A DNA stretch of 64,000 bases from Pseudomonadota bacterium (GCA_022560695.1 JADFSP010000014.1:1-64000); one strand, 5' to 3'; numbered from the stretch's first letter, positions 26,697-37,637 are shown. The notes: generated by a model from the sequence alone, not told the origin. Made by a program: numbers and translations.

Positions 26697-27633
26697 TCGC
26701 CGCGTTCAAGCGAGTATCACCGTGCTCGGTGTTATGATGTTCCTGATGGCTGGCCTTTTGTCGGCGCAATCCATGTACAAGTATCGAGGCGACAACGGCG
26801 AGTGGATTTACGCAGATCGCCCGCAGGACGACAGGCAGGCGTTGCCGGTTCGGGACCTGGGAGCGCGCAGCGGTGCATCGCGGATCACAGTCACCAATGA
26901 GCTTCTCGGTCGTACTATGGTCGTGAGCGCGAGCAACGATTTCAACGTGCCGGTACAGATGGCGCTGGACATCCGGGTTATCCGGGGTCTCGAATTTCCC
27001 CATCCGGATAACAAGCTCCTTTGGGTGTTGTCGCCCAGAAGCAAAACGGTTGTGCTCAGGCTGGAGATGCTCGCCGAGGGCGAGGCCCCATACCTGGATT
27101 ACGCGTACGAGTATCTTGCCGGAGAGCCCGGCGTTGAACATCGCCCGAGTGAAGCATATCGCCTGCCGTTCGCCGTTGCAGCGAATTTTCCAGTAACGCA
27201 GGCGTATCCGAATGTCGTCACGCACACGACGCCCGACGCGTACTACGCAATTGATTTTGCGATGCCTGTCGGCACCGACATATTCGCTGCTCGAGACGGC
27301 ATGGTGTTCGATGTTGAAAGCGGCAATTTCAGAGGTGGCCTCGATGCGGACGTTGGCACGGCCAACCTCGTGCGAATTTTGCACGACGATGGCACGTACG
27401 CGGTCTACGCACACCTCAACCGAAATTCCATTCGTGTCGCGCCGGGTGATTTCGTGCAGCGGGGTCAGTACATTGCGGAATCCGGTAACAGCGGATTATC
27501 GAGCGGGCCACACCTGCACTTCGTTGTCCTGAAGAATGGAGATATGAAGATCGAGTCGGTGCCGGTTCGATTCACCGGCATTGATTCGAGTGCCGTTATT
27601 CCTTCGATTGGACAATCGCTCACTGCCTATTGA
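26644..27633 (+). CDS. DUF4124/M23-like secreted protein
   Basis: The frame starts 53 bases inside the protease gene; a later start at 26734 or 26737 (MMFLMAG..) would leave only a short signal peptide and no overlap, so the start is uncertain. A DUF4124-like segment (MYKYRGDNGEWIYADRP, 44-60) leads into a LytM/M23 fold with A256HL, GNSGLSSGPHLHF (281-293) and D204. The first zinc ligand, normally His in HxxxD, is Tyr200 here (YYAID). M23 enzymes cut peptidoglycan peptide bridges; loss of one ligand suggests an inactive regulator, like EnvC/NlpD, or a variant site. Confidence 0.85.
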   Translation: MKFVVRKKVGYAPQLVPDRRVQASITVLGVMMFLMAGLLSAQSMYKYRGDNGEWIYADRPQDDRQALPVRDLGARSGASRITVTNELLGRTMVVSASNDFNVPVQMALDIRVIRGLEFPHPDNKLLWVLSPRSKTVVLRLEMLAEGEAPYLDYAYEYLAGEPGVEHRPSEAYRLPFAVAANFPVTQAYPNVVTHTTPDAYYAIDFAMPVGTDIFAARDGMVFDVESGNFRGGLDADVGTANLVRILHDDGTYAVYAHLNRNSIRVAPGDFVQRGQYIAESGNSGLSSGPHLHFVVLKNGDMKIESVPVRFTGIDSSAVIPSIGQSLTAY

Positions 27634-27639
27634 TCGTGA

Positions 27640-29712
27640 TTATCTTTTCTCCGGGGATTCCCGGAGTTGCAATGCGAGCGTCTCCCAGCTTGTGACAGGC
27701 AGATCACAGTGTGTGCCGATACATCGGTATGCCACGGTCTGACCAGACACGGGACGCCGTTCTTCGAGCGCCCCGGGAAGGTTTTCCTCGAGTTCCTCGA
27801 TCGCGAAGACCAGGCGCGACGGCGCATACAGTCTTGCGGCGTCATCGCGCCAGCGATTAATGTCTTCGGCCGGCCCGCGGAGCACAACAATTTCCGGTGG
27901 CGTCAGGTATTCCTCCAGTGCAGACAGCAGCGAGACGTGGCCGTGCGGGTATTCAGTCATCGCTTGCCAGGCAGCCCGCAAGGTGCTCTCTGCGGCGCTG
28001 AGATAACGGCTTTCGCCGAGCACGTAGCCGAGTCGTTGCAGAGCGAGCGCCGCGATGCCATTGCCTGACGGCACCGACTCGTCGGCCAGCGGTTTTGGTC
28101 GGTGCATCAGCGGTTCGTGATCGCCGGCGGTGAAATAAAAGCCGCCGTTGTCGCGATCCTCGAAGTGTTCGAGCAAAGCATCGGCAAGCTGCACGGCGAA
28201 GCGAAGATGCGCGCTGCTCCAGCGCGCCTGCAGCAAATACAGCAGAGCATCGAGGAGAAACGCATGGTCATCGAGGTAGGCCGGAAACCGTGATCTGCCA
28301 TCCTTGTAACTGGCAAGCAGCCTGCCGTTGACAAACAGCTTCTCTGCGATGAAATCCGCGGCTGTGGTGGCGGCGTCAATGAGGTCGTCGCGCTGCAGGA
28401 TTCGTCCGGCGACCGCGAGGCCCCGTATGGCGAGGGCATTCCACGCTGTCAGCTGTTTTTCATCGCGTTGTGGTGCAACGCGCATACGTCGATGTTCGAA
28501 AAGGATCTCGCGAGCACGTGCAATCGCAGCCTCGACATCCGCCAATGACTGGTTTGAGTCTGTTGAAATATCCTGCATCGTCGCGCGCACGCTGAGATGC
28601 CATGCTCCCTCGAAATTCGCGGCCGAGTCCAGGCCAAAGCGGCGAGCGAATATCGCATAGTCGTCGGCTTGCAACAGCTCGGCGACCTTTTCGGGCGTCC
28701 ACACGTAAAAACGGCCCTCTTCGCCCTCCGAGTCGGCGTCACGCGCGGCGAAGAAGCCGCCCTCGGGCGAACGCATGTCGGTGAGCAGCCAGTCGGCCGT
28801 GGCATTGGCGGTAGCGGCGAAGAGCTGCTCTCCTGTCGCGAGATGGGCCTCGGCATACAGACCCAGTAGCGGCCCATTGTCATAAAGCATCTTTTCGAAA
28901 TGCGGAATCTGCCAGTAGCGATCGACCGAATAGCGGCAAAACCCGCCGCCAATGTGGTCGTTGATGCCGCCTTCGGCCATGCGCGTCAGTGTCAGGGTCG
29001 CCATAAACAGCGCGTGAACGTCGGGCTCGGCATCACCTGCGGTCGCGCGCCAGTGCCTGAGCAATCGCTCGATCGTCGTCGGGTGCGGGAACTTCGGCGC
29101 GCCGCCGAAGCCGCCGTATTCCGGGTCGAACGTCGTTGCAAGTTGTTCGCGCACCGCAGCCAGCGGCGCGGCCGTGAGAGCCTCGTTCGTCACCGCCGGC
29201 GCCGGCTCGAGGCGACCGAGAGCCTCGTTCAGCCTGTCACCCTGGTCGCGCAACTCGTCGTGCTGTTCCGAGAAGTATTTCGCAACGTTTTGCAGGAGTT
29301 CGCTGAATGCCGGCATGCCGTAGCGCGGCTCGTTCGGAAAGTAAGTGCCGCCGAAGAACGGCCGTTGATCCTCGGGGTTCAGGAACATCGTCAGCGGCCA
29401 GCCGCCCGTACGTTGTGTCAGTATCTGCTGCGCGGCCTGGTAGATCTTGTCCACGTCCGGGCGCTCTTCGCGATCGACCTTGATATTGACGAACAGCTGG
29501 TTCATGAGCGCTGCCGTCGCTTCGTCCTCGAAGGACTCGTGGGCCATGACATGGCACCAGTGGCACGCAGAATAACCGATCGACAACAGTACGGGTTTAC
29601 GCTCGTTACGTGCCAGCGCGAATGCCTCGTCACCCCACGAATACCAGTCGACGGGGTTGTCTGCGTGTTGCAGCAGGTATGGGCTGGTTTCCTTCCCGAG
29701 GCGATTCGCCAT
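27640..29712 (-). CDS. DUF255 thioredoxin-fold protein (YyaL-like)
   Basis: The 690-residue cytoplasmic protein starts with a thioredoxin-fold DUF255 domain (about 1-165; C50-H-W-C53 in [15 protein letters not shown]) followed by an alpha/alpha-toroid like that of N-acylglucosamine epimerases (about 190-600). The family (YyaL, human SPATA20) is widespread, and its reaction is not settled. Motifs [40 protein letters not shown] and HFEKMLYDN are all intact. It converges with the M23-like gene and is divergent from lgt. Confidence 0.92.
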   Translation of the reverse strand: MANRLGKETSPYLLQHADNPVDWYSWGDEAFALARNERKPVLLSIGYSACHWCHVMAHESFEDEATAALMNQLFVNIKVDREERPDVDKIYQAAQQILTQRTGGWPLTMFLNPEDQRPFFGGTYFPNEPRYGMPAFSELLQNVAKYFSEQHDELRDQGDRLNEALGRLEPAPAVTNEALTAAPLAAVREQLATTFDPEYGGFGGAPKFPHPTTIERLLRHWRATAGDAEPDVHALFMATLTLTRMAEGGINDHIGGGFCRYSVDRYWQIPHFEKMLYDNGPLLGLYAEAHLATGEQLFAATANATADWLLTDMRSPEGGFFAARDADSEGEEGRFYVWTPEKVAELLQADDYAIFARRFGLDSAANFEGAWHLSVRATMQDISTDSNQSLADVEAAIARAREILFEHRRMRVAPQRDEKQLTAWNALAIRGLAVAGRILQRDDLIDAATTAADFIAEKLFVNGRLLASYKDGRSRFPAYLDDHAFLLDALLYLLQARWSSAHLRFAVQLADALLEHFEDRDNGGFYFTAGDHEPLMHRPKPLADESVPSGNGIAALALQRLGYVLGESRYLSAAESTLRAAWQAMTEYPHGHVSLLSALEEYLTPPEIVVLRGPAEDINRWRDDAARLYAPSRLVFAIEELEENLPGALEERRPVSGQTVAYRCIGTHCDLPVTSWETLALQLRESPEKR

Positions 29713-29808
29713 CGAATTATTCCGTCTACGGCTGGCGCGCCACTATAGCGTATCTGCAAGGGTGTTAGACTAGCGCGAAAATTTGATATCGATTCCCAGC
29801 AGGACTCA

Positions 29809-30600
29809 ATGTTCACTTACCCCGAGATGGATCCGGTCATCTTCTCGATCGGATTTCTCAAGATTCGCTGGTACGGACTCATGTACGTCATCGGTTTCCT
29901 CGCGGCCTGGTGGCTTGCGAGGCGTCGCTGTAAGCGGGCCGATTCACCGCTCAACGCGGTGCAGGTCGATGACCTGATTTTTTACGGGATGCTCGGTGTC
30001 ATCATCGGCGGTCGTGTCGGATACAGCGTCGTCTACGGTTGGCACGATCTGATTTCAGATCCGTATTACCTGATCAGGATCACCGAGGGCGGCATGTCGT
30101 TTCACGGCGGTCTCGTCGGTGTTCTGGTCGCAATGTGGCTGTATGGCCGAAAGCTCGGCGTAGCGTTCTGGCGCATCATGGACTTCGTTACACCGATGGC
30201 GCCACTCGGCCTCGGTTTCGGGCGTATCGGCAATTTCATCAACGGCGAGCTATGGGGCAAGCCGACCGACGTCGCGTGGGGTTTTCTCTATCGGGGGCAG
30301 GTATTGCATCCATCGCAGCTTTACGAGGCGGCGCTCGAGGGCTTTCTGCTGTTCGCGATCATTGCGTGGTTTTCGGCGCGGCCGCGGCCGGGCATGGCGG
30401 TGTCAGGGCTGTTCCTTGTCCTGTACGGCGTGTTCCGCTTTTTTGTCGAGTTCTACCGCGTACCCGATGCACACCTCGACTATCTTGTACTCGGCTGGGT
30501 GACAATGGGCCAGATCCTGAGTGCACCAATGGTGATCATCGGAGCGGTTATGCTGGTTCTGGCATACCGGCCCGGAAAATTGGCGCAGGCAAGCGCCTGA
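29809..30600 (+). CDS. lgt: Prolipoprotein diacylglyceryl transferase
   Basis: The 263-residue inner-membrane enzyme adds diacylglycerol to the lipobox cysteine of prolipoproteins, such as RlpA in this window. Seven or so hydrophobic helices; family motifs are [27 protein letters not shown] with the essential arginine, and HPSQLYEA. One base separates it from thyA, so lgt-thyA-folA is an operon, as in many gammaproteobacteria. Confidence 0.97.
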   Translation: MFTYPEMDPVIFSIGFLKIRWYGLMYVIGFLAAWWLARRRCKRADSPLNAVQVDDLIFYGMLGVIIGGRVGYSVVYGWHDLISDPYYLIRITEGGMSFHGGLVGVLVAMWLYGRKLGVAFWRIMDFVTPMAPLGLGFGRIGNFINGELWGKPTDVAWGFLYRGQVLHPSQLYEAALEGFLLFAIIAWFSARPRPGMAVSGLFLVLYGVFRFFVEFYRVPDAHLDYLVLGWVTMGQILSAPMVIIGAVMLVLAYRPGKLAQASA

Positions 30601-30601
30601 C

Positions 30602-31396
30602 ATGCAACAGTACTTGTCATTGATGAAGCGCACTCGCGATAACGGCGTCCGCAAGAAGGACAGGACCGGCGTTGGCACGTTGAGCGTGTTCGGCCATCAA
30701 ATGCGTTTCGATCTCGGCGCGGGATTTCCGCTCGTGACGACAAAGAAGCTGCACCTGCGGTCAATCATTCACGAGTTGCTGTGGTTCCTGAGCGGTGACG
30801 ACAATATTCGTTATCTCAACGAGAACGGCGTAACGATCTGGGACAAGTGGGCCGACGATGACGGCAAGCTGGGCCCCGTTTACGGCGTGCAGTGGCGCAG
30901 CTGGCCGGCACCCGATGGCGGTTCGGTGGACCAGATCAGCCGGGTCATGCGGCAGCTTCGTGAGACGCCCGATTCACGCCGAATCATTGTCAGCGCGTGG
31001 AATGTGGCCGAGGTGGACAATATGGCGTTGCCGCCTTGTCATTGCCTGTTTCAGTTCTACGTCGCGGACGGCAAATTGTCCTGTCAACTCTATCAGCGCA
31101 GCTGTGATATATTTCTCGGTGTTCCTTTCAACATCGCGTCCTATGCGCTGCTGACGCATATGCTGGCGCAGCAGGCCGACCTCGGTGTCGGCGATTTCAT
31201 CTGGACCGGCGGCGATTGCCACCTGTACGTCAATCACCTCGATCAGGCCGATGAACAACTGCAGCGTGAACCGCTGCCGCCGCCGCGCCTTGCCCTCAAG
31301 CGCCGGCCCGACACGATTTTCGACTATCGTTTCGACGACTTCGAAATCCTGAACTACGAAGCGCACCCGCACATCGCGGCGGCAGTCGCTGTATAA
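30602..31396 (+). CDS. thyA: Thymidylate synthase
   Basis: The 264-residue enzyme methylates dUMP with 5,10-methylene-THF and yields dTMP and dihydrofolate. It has the exact Escherichia coli length. Markers are [12 protein letters not shown], the catalytic cysteine in [33 protein letters not shown], and [11 protein letters not shown]. The dihydrofolate formed is the substrate of folA, 7 bases downstream. Confidence 0.98.
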   Translation: MQQYLSLMKRTRDNGVRKKDRTGVGTLSVFGHQMRFDLGAGFPLVTTKKLHLRSIIHELLWFLSGDDNIRYLNENGVTIWDKWADDDGKLGPVYGVQWRSWPAPDGGSVDQISRVMRQLRETPDSRRIIVSAWNVAEVDNMALPPCHCLFQFYVADGKLSCQLYQRSCDIFLGVPFNIASYALLTHMLAQQADLGVGDFIWTGGDCHLYVNHLDQADEQLQREPLPPPRLALKRRPDTIFDYRFDDFEILNYEAHPHIAAAVAV

Positions 31397-31402
31397 ATCG
31401 CC

Positions 31403-31888
31403 ATGTCGATCAGCCTTATCGTCGCCGTGTCGACGAACAACGTAATCGGCGTGCGCGGCGCACTGCCCTGGCACATCTCCGAGGACTTGCGGCGTTTTCG
31501 CAGGCTGACGACGGGCAAACCGGTTGTGATGGGACGCAAAACATATGCTTCAATCGGGAAGCCACTGCCGGAGCGCAGAAATATCGTCATCTCGCGCGAT
31601 CCGGAATTTACGGCAACGGGTTGTGACATCGTGGCCTCGCCAGACGCCGCGATCGAATTAACAGGCGATTCGGCCGAAGTCATGGTCATCGGCGGAAGCC
31701 AGATCTATGCGGCATTCTTGCCGCTTGCCCGGCGTATTTACCTGACTCGCGTCCACGCGCATGTCGATGGCGATACGTACTTCGCTGCGCTCGACGAGGC
31801 GCACTGGAAACTGGTTGCCTGCGAAGAATACGCGGCGAACGAAGCACGCCGGCACGGCTTCGCGTTTATGACCTACGATCGATCCTGA
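31403..31888 (+). CDS. folA: Dihydrofolate reductase
   Basis: The 161-residue enzyme reduces dihydrofolate to tetrahydrofolate with NADPH. It starts SISLIVAVSTNNVIGVRGALPWHISEDL, with the substrate aspartate/glutamate position as E28-D29 and the W in LPWH. The KPVVMGRKTYASIG and VMVIGGSQIYAAFLP loops bind NADPH. Length is normal (159-162). Last gene of lgt-thyA-folA. Confidence 0.97.
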   Translation: MSISLIVAVSTNNVIGVRGALPWHISEDLRRFRRLTTGKPVVMGRKTYASIGKPLPERRNIVISRDPEFTATGCDIVASPDAAIELTGDSAEVMVIGGSQIYAAFLPLARRIYLTRVHAHVDGDTYFAALDEAHWKLVACEEYAANEARRHGFAFMTYDRS

Positions 31889-31964
31889 CTGCATCAGTCG
31901 GCGGCAATCGATCGAGGGCGGATGCTGGCGCGGCGCCGCTGTGGATGTCGGCGAGATGGCCGGT

Positions 31965-33239
31965 TCAGATGGCCGTTAGCGCCTGTTGCAATCGTTCGGC
32001 AAACTCGAACACGTCCGAGTAGCTATTGTAAAGCGGCACTGGAGCGACGCGAATGACGTCTGGTTCACGCCAGTCTGTCGTTACGTTCAGTGCCCCTAAA
32101 CGGTCGAACAATGCCGCTGCATCGATGGACTTGTCCCGGACGACCAGCGATATCTGACATCCGCGGTCTTCTGCGGGCGTGATTGACTCTATGCGGCCGC
32201 GAAAGCGTTCGTCGATGAGCCAGGCGAGGAAACCGGTCATCCGCTTCGACTTTGCAACGAGGTCGGGCATGCCGGCCGCGCCGAAAATCTCAAGCGAGGC
32301 GATGACGGGGGCCAACGACAGGATCGGTGGATTGCTCAGTTGCCAGAGCTCAGCGCCCTTTGCCGGCGTGAACGAGCGCCGCATTTTGAAGCGCGTCGCC
32401 TCGTCGTGGCCCCACCAGCCGTGCAGCTGCTCGAGGTTGCCGGTCGAGCAGTGTTTGTCGTGGATGAACGCGCCCGCGATCGCACCAGGCCCGGCGTTCA
32501 GGTACTTGTAGGTGCACCAGGCGGCAAAGTCGGGCGCCCAGTCGTGCAATGCGAGTTCAACGTTGCCGATCGCGTGCGCGAGGTCGAGTCCGACGGCACA
32601 TCCTGCTTCGCGACCCAGGTTGCAGATCGCGGGCATATCGAGCACCTGCCCGGTGTAGTACTGCACGCCGGGCAACAGCAGCAGGGCTACGCTGCCGTTT
32701 TGCCGCTCAAGAATATTCGCGAGATCGTCGACGTGTAATTCGCTGGCGCCGCCGCGGGGCGACCATTCGATCAGGTCCCTGTCAGGATCGAAGCCTTGCA
32801 TGCGCAGCTGAGACATTGCCGCGTAGCGGTCCGACGGGAACGCGTCCGACTCGATGACGATCTTGTAGCGGCTGGCGCTCGGCCGGTAAAAACTGGCCAT
32901 GAGCAGGTGCAGGTTGACCGTCAACGTGTTCATGGCAACGACCTCGGACGGTTTCGCGCCGGTCAGTTGGGCGAATCCCTGCGTTGCCCGTCGATGGAAG
33001 GAAATCCACGGCCTGTCCGTGTTGAAGTGGCCGTCGACGGCATAGTGGGCCCAGTTGTCCAGTTCCTCGCGGACGAATTGTGCGGCGAGTTCAGGCTGCA
33101 GGCCCAGAGAGTTGCCGCACAGATAGACCGGCTCGTGCCCGTTTCGCTTGCGCGGAAAATTGAACTGGTCACGAAAGCGCGCGAGCGAGTCTCGCTTGTC
33201 GAGATCGAGGGCGAATTCGCGTCGGTTTTCGTAATTCAT
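31965..33239 (-). CDS. kynU: Kynureninase
   Basis: The 424-residue PLP enzyme cleaves kynurenine to anthranilate and alanine, or 3-hydroxykynurenine to 3-hydroxyanthranilate. The PLP lysine is in WCTYKYLNAGPG (near residue 240), and GNSLGLQP, GHFNTDRPWISFHRR and DLAHAIGN are typical. No other kyn genes (kynA, kynB) are in the window. It is alone, convergent with folA and 50 bases after the apaH end. Confidence 0.95.
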   Translation of the reverse strand: MNYENRREFALDLDKRDSLARFRDQFNFPRKRNGHEPVYLCGNSLGLQPELAAQFVREELDNWAHYAVDGHFNTDRPWISFHRRATQGFAQLTGAKPSEVVAMNTLTVNLHLLMASFYRPSASRYKIVIESDAFPSDRYAAMSQLRMQGFDPDRDLIEWSPRGGASELHVDDLANILERQNGSVALLLLPGVQYYTGQVLDMPAICNLGREAGCAVGLDLAHAIGNVELALHDWAPDFAAWCTYKYLNAGPGAIAGAFIHDKHCSTGNLEQLHGWWGHDEATRFKMRRSFTPAKGAELWQLSNPPILSLAPVIASLEIFGAAGMPDLVAKSKRMTGFLAWLIDERFRGRIESITPAEDRGCQISLVVRDKSIDAAALFDRLGALNVTTDWREPDVIRVAPVPLYNSYSDVFEFAERLQQALTAI

Positions 33240-33289
33240 CGGTCGTCCCCGGCTGATCGTGCGTCGTCGCCGTTAGCTGATGGCTGCGA

Positions 33290-34111
33290 TCATACCGATT
33301 GACCAGCGACCTGGTAAACGCGGGGAATGCGCGTGTCGAGCCTGACTGCTGTCAGTTGCCTGCCCCAGACACACCCGGTATCCAGGCTGATGTACTCAGG
33401 CAACACGACGAGCCCGAGCGCCGACCAGTGACCAAACACGATGCGAGTTCCCGCCCAGGCGGGCTCGTCGATGTCGAACCATGGCAGCAGTCTGCGGGCC
33501 GCATGCCACGGCGACTCCGAGTGCGTCATGTTGAGACGCAAGTCCCGCGTCAGCATGCGCACTCTCGTCAGGCAGTTGATGATAAAGCGCAGCCTGTTGT
33601 AGCCAGAGAGGCTGCCGGACCACCGCGTTGGCCGGTTGCCGTACATTTTTCCAAGCAGCGCCTCGAAATTCGCACCTCGCATGACGTCCTCGACCTCGGC
33701 GGCCCGCGCCAGCGTCTTTTTCACGCCCCATGTCGGATAAGTGCCGGCATGCACGAGCAAGGTGTCGAGATCCTCGCTGTAATGTGCGAGCGGTCGATGT
33801 CGCAGCCAGTCCGCGAGTTCGTCAATATCGGGTGCCTGCAGGAGTTTTTGCAAGGACTCGAAACGCTTCGTATTGCGCACGACGCGCTGCGCCAACGCCA
33901 GCAGGTGCAGGTCGTGATTGCCGAGTACAGTGACAACGCAAGCGCCGAGCTTCCTGACGTAGCGCAGCGTCTCCAGTGACTTGGGTCCGCGACTGACGAG
34001 ATCGCCTGTGAGCCAGAGTAAATCGTTTGCCGGTTCAAAGTCGATCTTATCAAGGAGTCTGCGAAAGGGGTCGTAGCAGCCCTGCAAATCGCCAATCGCA
34101 AATATGGCCAT
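33290..34111 (-). CDS. apaH: Diadenosine tetraphosphatase
   Basis: I start at ATG 34111 (273 residues, MAIFAIGDLQGCYDPF), because the extension of 39 residues is not conserved and crosses the apaG end. ApaH hydrolyses Ap4A to two ADP. Phosphoesterase motifs are GDLQGC (7-12), GDLVSRGPKS and VLGNHDLH, with dimetal ligands D, H, D, N and H. The apaH-apaG order continues the surA-pdxA-rsmA-apaG-apaH cluster. Confidence 0.95.
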   Translation of the reverse strand: MAIFAIGDLQGCYDPFRRLLDKIDFEPANDLLWLTGDLVSRGPKSLETLRYVRKLGACVVTVLGNHDLHLLALAQRVVRNTKRFESLQKLLQAPDIDELADWLRHRPLAHYSEDLDTLLVHAGTYPTWGVKKTLARAAEVEDVMRGANFEALLGKMYGNRPTRWSGSLSGYNRLRFIINCLTRVRMLTRDLRLNMTHSESPWHAARRLLPWFDIDEPAWAGTRIVFGHWSALGLVVLPEYISLDTGCVWGRQLTAVRLDTRIPRVYQVAGQSV

Positions 34112-34127
34112 CAGTGATCTTTGGCAC

Positions 34128-34508
34128 TCAGTGTAAGATGCCCGGCACGGCAAGCGTGAACGGCGCGATCGGCGCATCGAAACTGACACCATTGTCGGCC
34201 TCCATGCGATACAGGCCTTGCATCGCACCGACCGGCGTCTCCAGTACGGCGCCGCTTGAGTAGCGGAACTGCTCTCCGGGTTTCAGGTGAGGCTGTTCAC
34301 CGACGACGCCGTCGCCGCGAATCTCCTGAACCTTGCCGTTCGCGTCCGTAATGATCCAGTGGCGACTGATCAGGCGTGCTGCAACGTTGCCGTGATTCGA
34401 AATCGTAATCGTGTAGGCGAAAACGTAGCGGTCGGAATCGGGCTCCGACTGGTCGTCAATATAGCTCGTTGTGACCTGGACACGTATTTCACAATTGAAT
34501 TCTTTCAT
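34128..34508 (-). CDS. apaG: ApaG protein
   Basis: The 126-residue product has the fibronectin III-like ApaG/DUF525 fold; [30 protein letters not shown] and the [17 protein letters not shown] loop are diagnostic. Biochemical role is still unclear; it affects magnesium and cobalt resistance in enterobacteria. Between rsmA (33 bases upstream) and apaH (16 bases downstream). Confidence 0.95.
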   Translation of the reverse strand: MKEFNCEIRVQVTTSYIDDQSEPDSDRYVFAYTITISNHGNVAARLISRHWIITDANGKVQEIRGDGVVGEQPHLKPGEQFRYSSGAVLETPVGAMQGLYRMEADNGVSFDAPIAPFTLAVPGILH

Positions 34509-34540
34509 CGAGTTCTCATTTCGAGCTTGCCGGGTCGCCG

Positions 34541-35335
34541 CTATTGTAACCCGATTGTTTCGCGGCGCGCGATGTGGTTACTCAGGGCGACATAGTTCGC
34601 AACCGGGATTTGCTCCGGGCGCAGGGACGCATCGATGCCGACGGCGGCCAGGTCGGCCTCGTCAACAACGTTCTTGAGCGCGTTGCGCAAGGTCTTGCGC
34701 CGCTTGCTGAAGGCGGCTGCAACGAGCCGGCCCAACAGGGCGTGGTCATCGACTTCGTAACTGCCCTCCGGTAGTGGCCTCAGTCGAACGAGCGCCGATA
34801 CGACGTTTGGCGGCGGCTCGAATGCCCGTCGATCGACCGTGAACAACGCCTCGATGTCGAGGTAACAGCCGAGCATGATACTGAGTCGGCCATAGGCTTT
34901 ACTGCCTGGAGATGCGGCCATGCGTGCGACAACCTCTCTTTGCAACATGAAGTGCATATCGTGAATGCAGTCGCGCAGCTCGAGCAGGTGAAACAATAGC
35001 GGCGTGGAAATGTTGTACGGCAGGTTGCCGACGATGCGCAATGATTTGCCGAGTGCTGCGAAATCGAAAGTGAGCGCGTCCGCCTCGTGTATCGTCACGT
35101 GCGGCTCGTTGCCGAATCGAGTGCGCAATCTGGCGGCAAGATCGCGATCCAGTTCAATGGCGTGCAATCGACCGGCACGAGCGGCCAATGGCGACGTGAT
35201 CGCACCGAGGCCCGGGCCGATTTCGACGACGGTGTCATCGCCGTCCGGCGTGATGGCATTGATGATGTCGTCGATGATGCCGGGGTCGGTCAAAAAATGT
35301 TGGCCGAATCTTTTGCGTGGCCAGCGTTTGCTCAT
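34541..35335 (-). CDS. rsmA: 16S rRNA dimethyladenosine transferase
   Basis: The 264-residue enzyme dimethylates A1518 and A1519 of 16S rRNA, using S-adenosylmethionine. It has [14 protein letters not shown], the SAM loop [10 protein letters not shown] and the catalytic NLPYNIS. Its ATG overlaps the pdxA stop by 4 bases (ATGA), giving translational coupling. Confidence 0.96.
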   Translation of the reverse strand: MSKRWPRKRFGQHFLTDPGIIDDIINAITPDGDDTVVEIGPGLGAITSPLAARAGRLHAIELDRDLAARLRTRFGNEPHVTIHEADALTFDFAALGKSLRIVGNLPYNISTPLLFHLLELRDCIHDMHFMLQREVVARMAASPGSKAYGRLSIMLGCYLDIEALFTVDRRAFEPPPNVVSALVRLRPLPEGSYEVDDHALLGRLVAAAFSKRRKTLRNALKNVVDEADLAAVGIDASLRPEQIPVANYVALSNHIARRETIGLQ

Positions 35336-36309
35336 TTCAGGTTGGCCGCGAGTTCGACGGCCGCAATCAGGCTGGCGGGGTCGGCCTTGCCGCTGCCGGC
35401 CAGATCGAGGGCCGTGCCATGATCGACCGAGGTACGCACGAACGGCAGCCCGAGGGTGACGTTGACAGCATGTCCAAAGCTCGCGTACTTGAGGACCGGC
35501 AATCCCTGGTCATGGTACATCGCGACAACGACGTCCTTGTTTCCTGATGCCGTGGAAAATGCTGTGTCAGCAGGGACCGGGCCGCGAACGTTCATGCCGC
35601 GAGCCGCGAGTTCGGCGATAACCGGCGCGATCACGTCCTGGTCTTCGCCGCCCAGGTGGCCGCCTTCGCCGGCATGTGGATTCAGTCCGCAAACGACGAT
35701 TCTGGGCGCATCGAGCCCGAACCGCGATTGCAGGCCGAGATGCAGTACTTGCAGTACGTCGCGCAGGCGCTTCTGCGTCAGCGCGTCGGGCACCGCGCGC
35801 AAAGGCAGATGTGTGGTCACGAGCGCAACTCGTAAATCGCCGGCTACCAGCAACATGACCGGCTGCGGCGTCGCGCTCAATTCAGCGAAAAACTCGGTGT
35901 GTCCTGTAAATTCGATGCCGGCGTCATTGATGATGCTTTTCTGCAGCGGCGCGGTCACGAGGCCCGCGAAACGGCCGTCAAGGCAGGCCTGAGCGGCAAA
36001 TCGCAGCCCTTCAAGCAAAGTAGCGGCGTTGGCCGCACTCGGCCGGCCGCAGGTCACCGCCTGCGGAAACGGAAAGCCCAGAACTTGCAGTTCGCCGCGA
36101 TCGGAAAGTCGTTTGCCGATGTCGTCGGTTGCTATCTCGGTAATGATAACGTCGATGCCCGTCATCTCTGCTCGCGCGCGCAGCAGTTCGGGATCCGAGA
36201 CCACTACGATATTCGAGGCATGCGCCTGCGCCGCCAGCGCCAGGCATATTTCCGGACCGATGCCGGCTGGCTCGCCCGCCGTTACGACCAAAAGTTTGCT
36301 AGTGCTCAC
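35332..36309 (-). CDS. pdxA: 4-hydroxythreonine-4-phosphate dehydrogenase
   Basis: The 325-residue enzyme oxidises 4-phosphohydroxy-threonine in pyridoxal phosphate synthesis. GTG start at 36309. TAGEPAGIGPEI, EFTGHTEFFAE with substrate histidine, GLNPHAGEGGHLGGEDQ and MYHDQGLPVLKY with metal-binding histidine are intact. 30 bases after surA. Confidence 0.96.
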   Translation of the reverse strand: MSTSKLLVVTAGEPAGIGPEICLALAAQAHASNIVVVSDPELLRARAEMTGIDVIITEIATDDIGKRLSDRGELQVLGFPFPQAVTCGRPSAANAATLLEGLRFAAQACLDGRFAGLVTAPLQKSIINDAGIEFTGHTEFFAELSATPQPVMLLVAGDLRVALVTTHLPLRAVPDALTQKRLRDVLQVLHLGLQSRFGLDAPRIVVCGLNPHAGEGGHLGGEDQDVIAPVIAELAARGMNVRGPVPADTAFSTASGNKDVVVAMYHDQGLPVLKYASFGHAVNVTLGLPFVRTSVDHGTALDLAGSGKADPASLIAAVELAANLK

Positions 36310-36338
36310 GAATGTGCGCGAGATTGCTCAGGGTTTCC

Positions 36339-37637
36339 CTAGATGCGCTTGTCGACGTAAGCCTCATCACGGAGCCGGCGCATCCACAGCTGTGTTTCTT
36401 CTTCCATTTTGTCGTTACGAATTCTGAGGTCGCAGCGCCGTTGTTTTTCGTCTTCGGTGTTATCGTAGACGCGTCGATCGAGCACCTCGATGATATGCCA
36501 GCCGAAAGGGCTGCGAAATGGCTCACTGATACCGCCGATTGCCATCGAATTGAGCATCGCTTCGAATTCCGGCACGAATGAGCCGGCTTCGGCCCAGCCC
36601 AGATCTCCACCGACGACTGCGGACCCCGGATCGTCGGACAACAGTTTGGCGAGTTCGGCGAAGTCTTCACCGTCTTTGATTCGTGTCAGCGCATCGTCGA
36701 GCCGTTGCTGCGCTGTTGCGTCATCGATGATCTCATTCGGCGTCACGAGAATATGGCGCGCCTTGACCTGGTTGATCTCGCTGCGCTGAAGCGCACTGCG
36801 AAGCTCATTGACCTTTACGAGGTGAAAGCTGCTGGCGCTTCTGAAGGGCTTCGAAATTTCACCGGCCTCGAGTGTTGCAATCACGTCGATAAACAGCGTC
36901 GGGACCTGTTCACCGGGCATCCAGCCGAGCGCACCGCCTTCGAGCGCCGTCGGGCCCTCGGAGTAGCGTATGGCCATTGCGCGAAAGTCGGCACCGTCCA
37001 TGATTTGCTGATAGATGTCGTCAAGCTTCGCCCGCACTTCCTCGATGTGCTCGGCAGACGCTGCTTCTGGCAAGGAGACCAAAATATGCGACAGGCTGTA
37101 ATCGGAATTGACGACGACGTTGTCTTCAAGGTCCGCGATACATTGTTCGATCTCACGCGGAGATACGTTTATACGCTGTCCGACATCGATGCGCCGTAGC
37201 TGTTCGAGCGTAATCTCGTCGCGCAAGTCGCGCCGAAAATCTGCGTAGTTGATGCCATCCTTGGCGAGCAGGGCCGGCATGTCCTCCAAACGCACGTCGT
37301 TCTGCTGGGCGACGCGCTCAATCGCCTGATTCAGCATCTGATCCGAGACGTGTAGTCCGATGCGCGCCGCGCGCTGCAGCTGTACCTCGCCAAGTATCAG
37401 CCGCTCGAGTACCTGATCCTGCAGGACGTTGGCCGGCGGCAACTGAATTTGTTGCGTATCGGCCTGCCGCAGGATCATCGCGAGCTGGTCTCGCAACTGG
37501 CTCTTTAGAACGATGCCCTCGTTGACGATTGCGGCGACGCCATCCAGAAATTCGCCGCTCTCCGAGAGCTCTTCCGCGGCGACGGCGGGCGCAGCCGACA
37601 ACGCGACTATCGCGAATAAGCATTTGAATTTAAACAC
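36339..37637 (-). CDS. surA: Periplasmic chaperone SurA
   Basis: The 432-residue outer-membrane-protein chaperone starts with GTG at 37637. A signal peptide (1-20) is followed by the SurA_N domain (about 28-165), two parvulin PPIase domains (about 175-280 and 290-390) and the C-terminal helix. The YFDGVAAIVN-like start (FLDGVAAIVNEGIVLKSQL) is typical. It lies 6 bases after lptD, whose product is a main client. Confidence 0.96.
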   Translation of the reverse strand: MFKFKCLFAIVALSAAPAVAAEELSESGEFLDGVAAIVNEGIVLKSQLRDQLAMILRQADTQQIQLPPANVLQDQVLERLILGEVQLQRAARIGLHVSDQMLNQAIERVAQQNDVRLEDMPALLAKDGINYADFRRDLRDEITLEQLRRIDVGQRINVSPREIEQCIADLEDNVVVNSDYSLSHILVSLPEAASAEHIEEVRAKLDDIYQQIMDGADFRAMAIRYSEGPTALEGGALGWMPGEQVPTLFIDVIATLEAGEISKPFRSASSFHLVKVNELRSALQRSEINQVKARHILVTPNEIIDDATAQQRLDDALTRIKDGEDFAELAKLLSDDPGSAVVGGDLGWAEAGSFVPEFEAMLNSMAIGGISEPFRSPFGWHIIEVLDRRVYDNTEDEKQRRCDLRIRNDKMEEETQLWMRRLRDEAYVDKRI

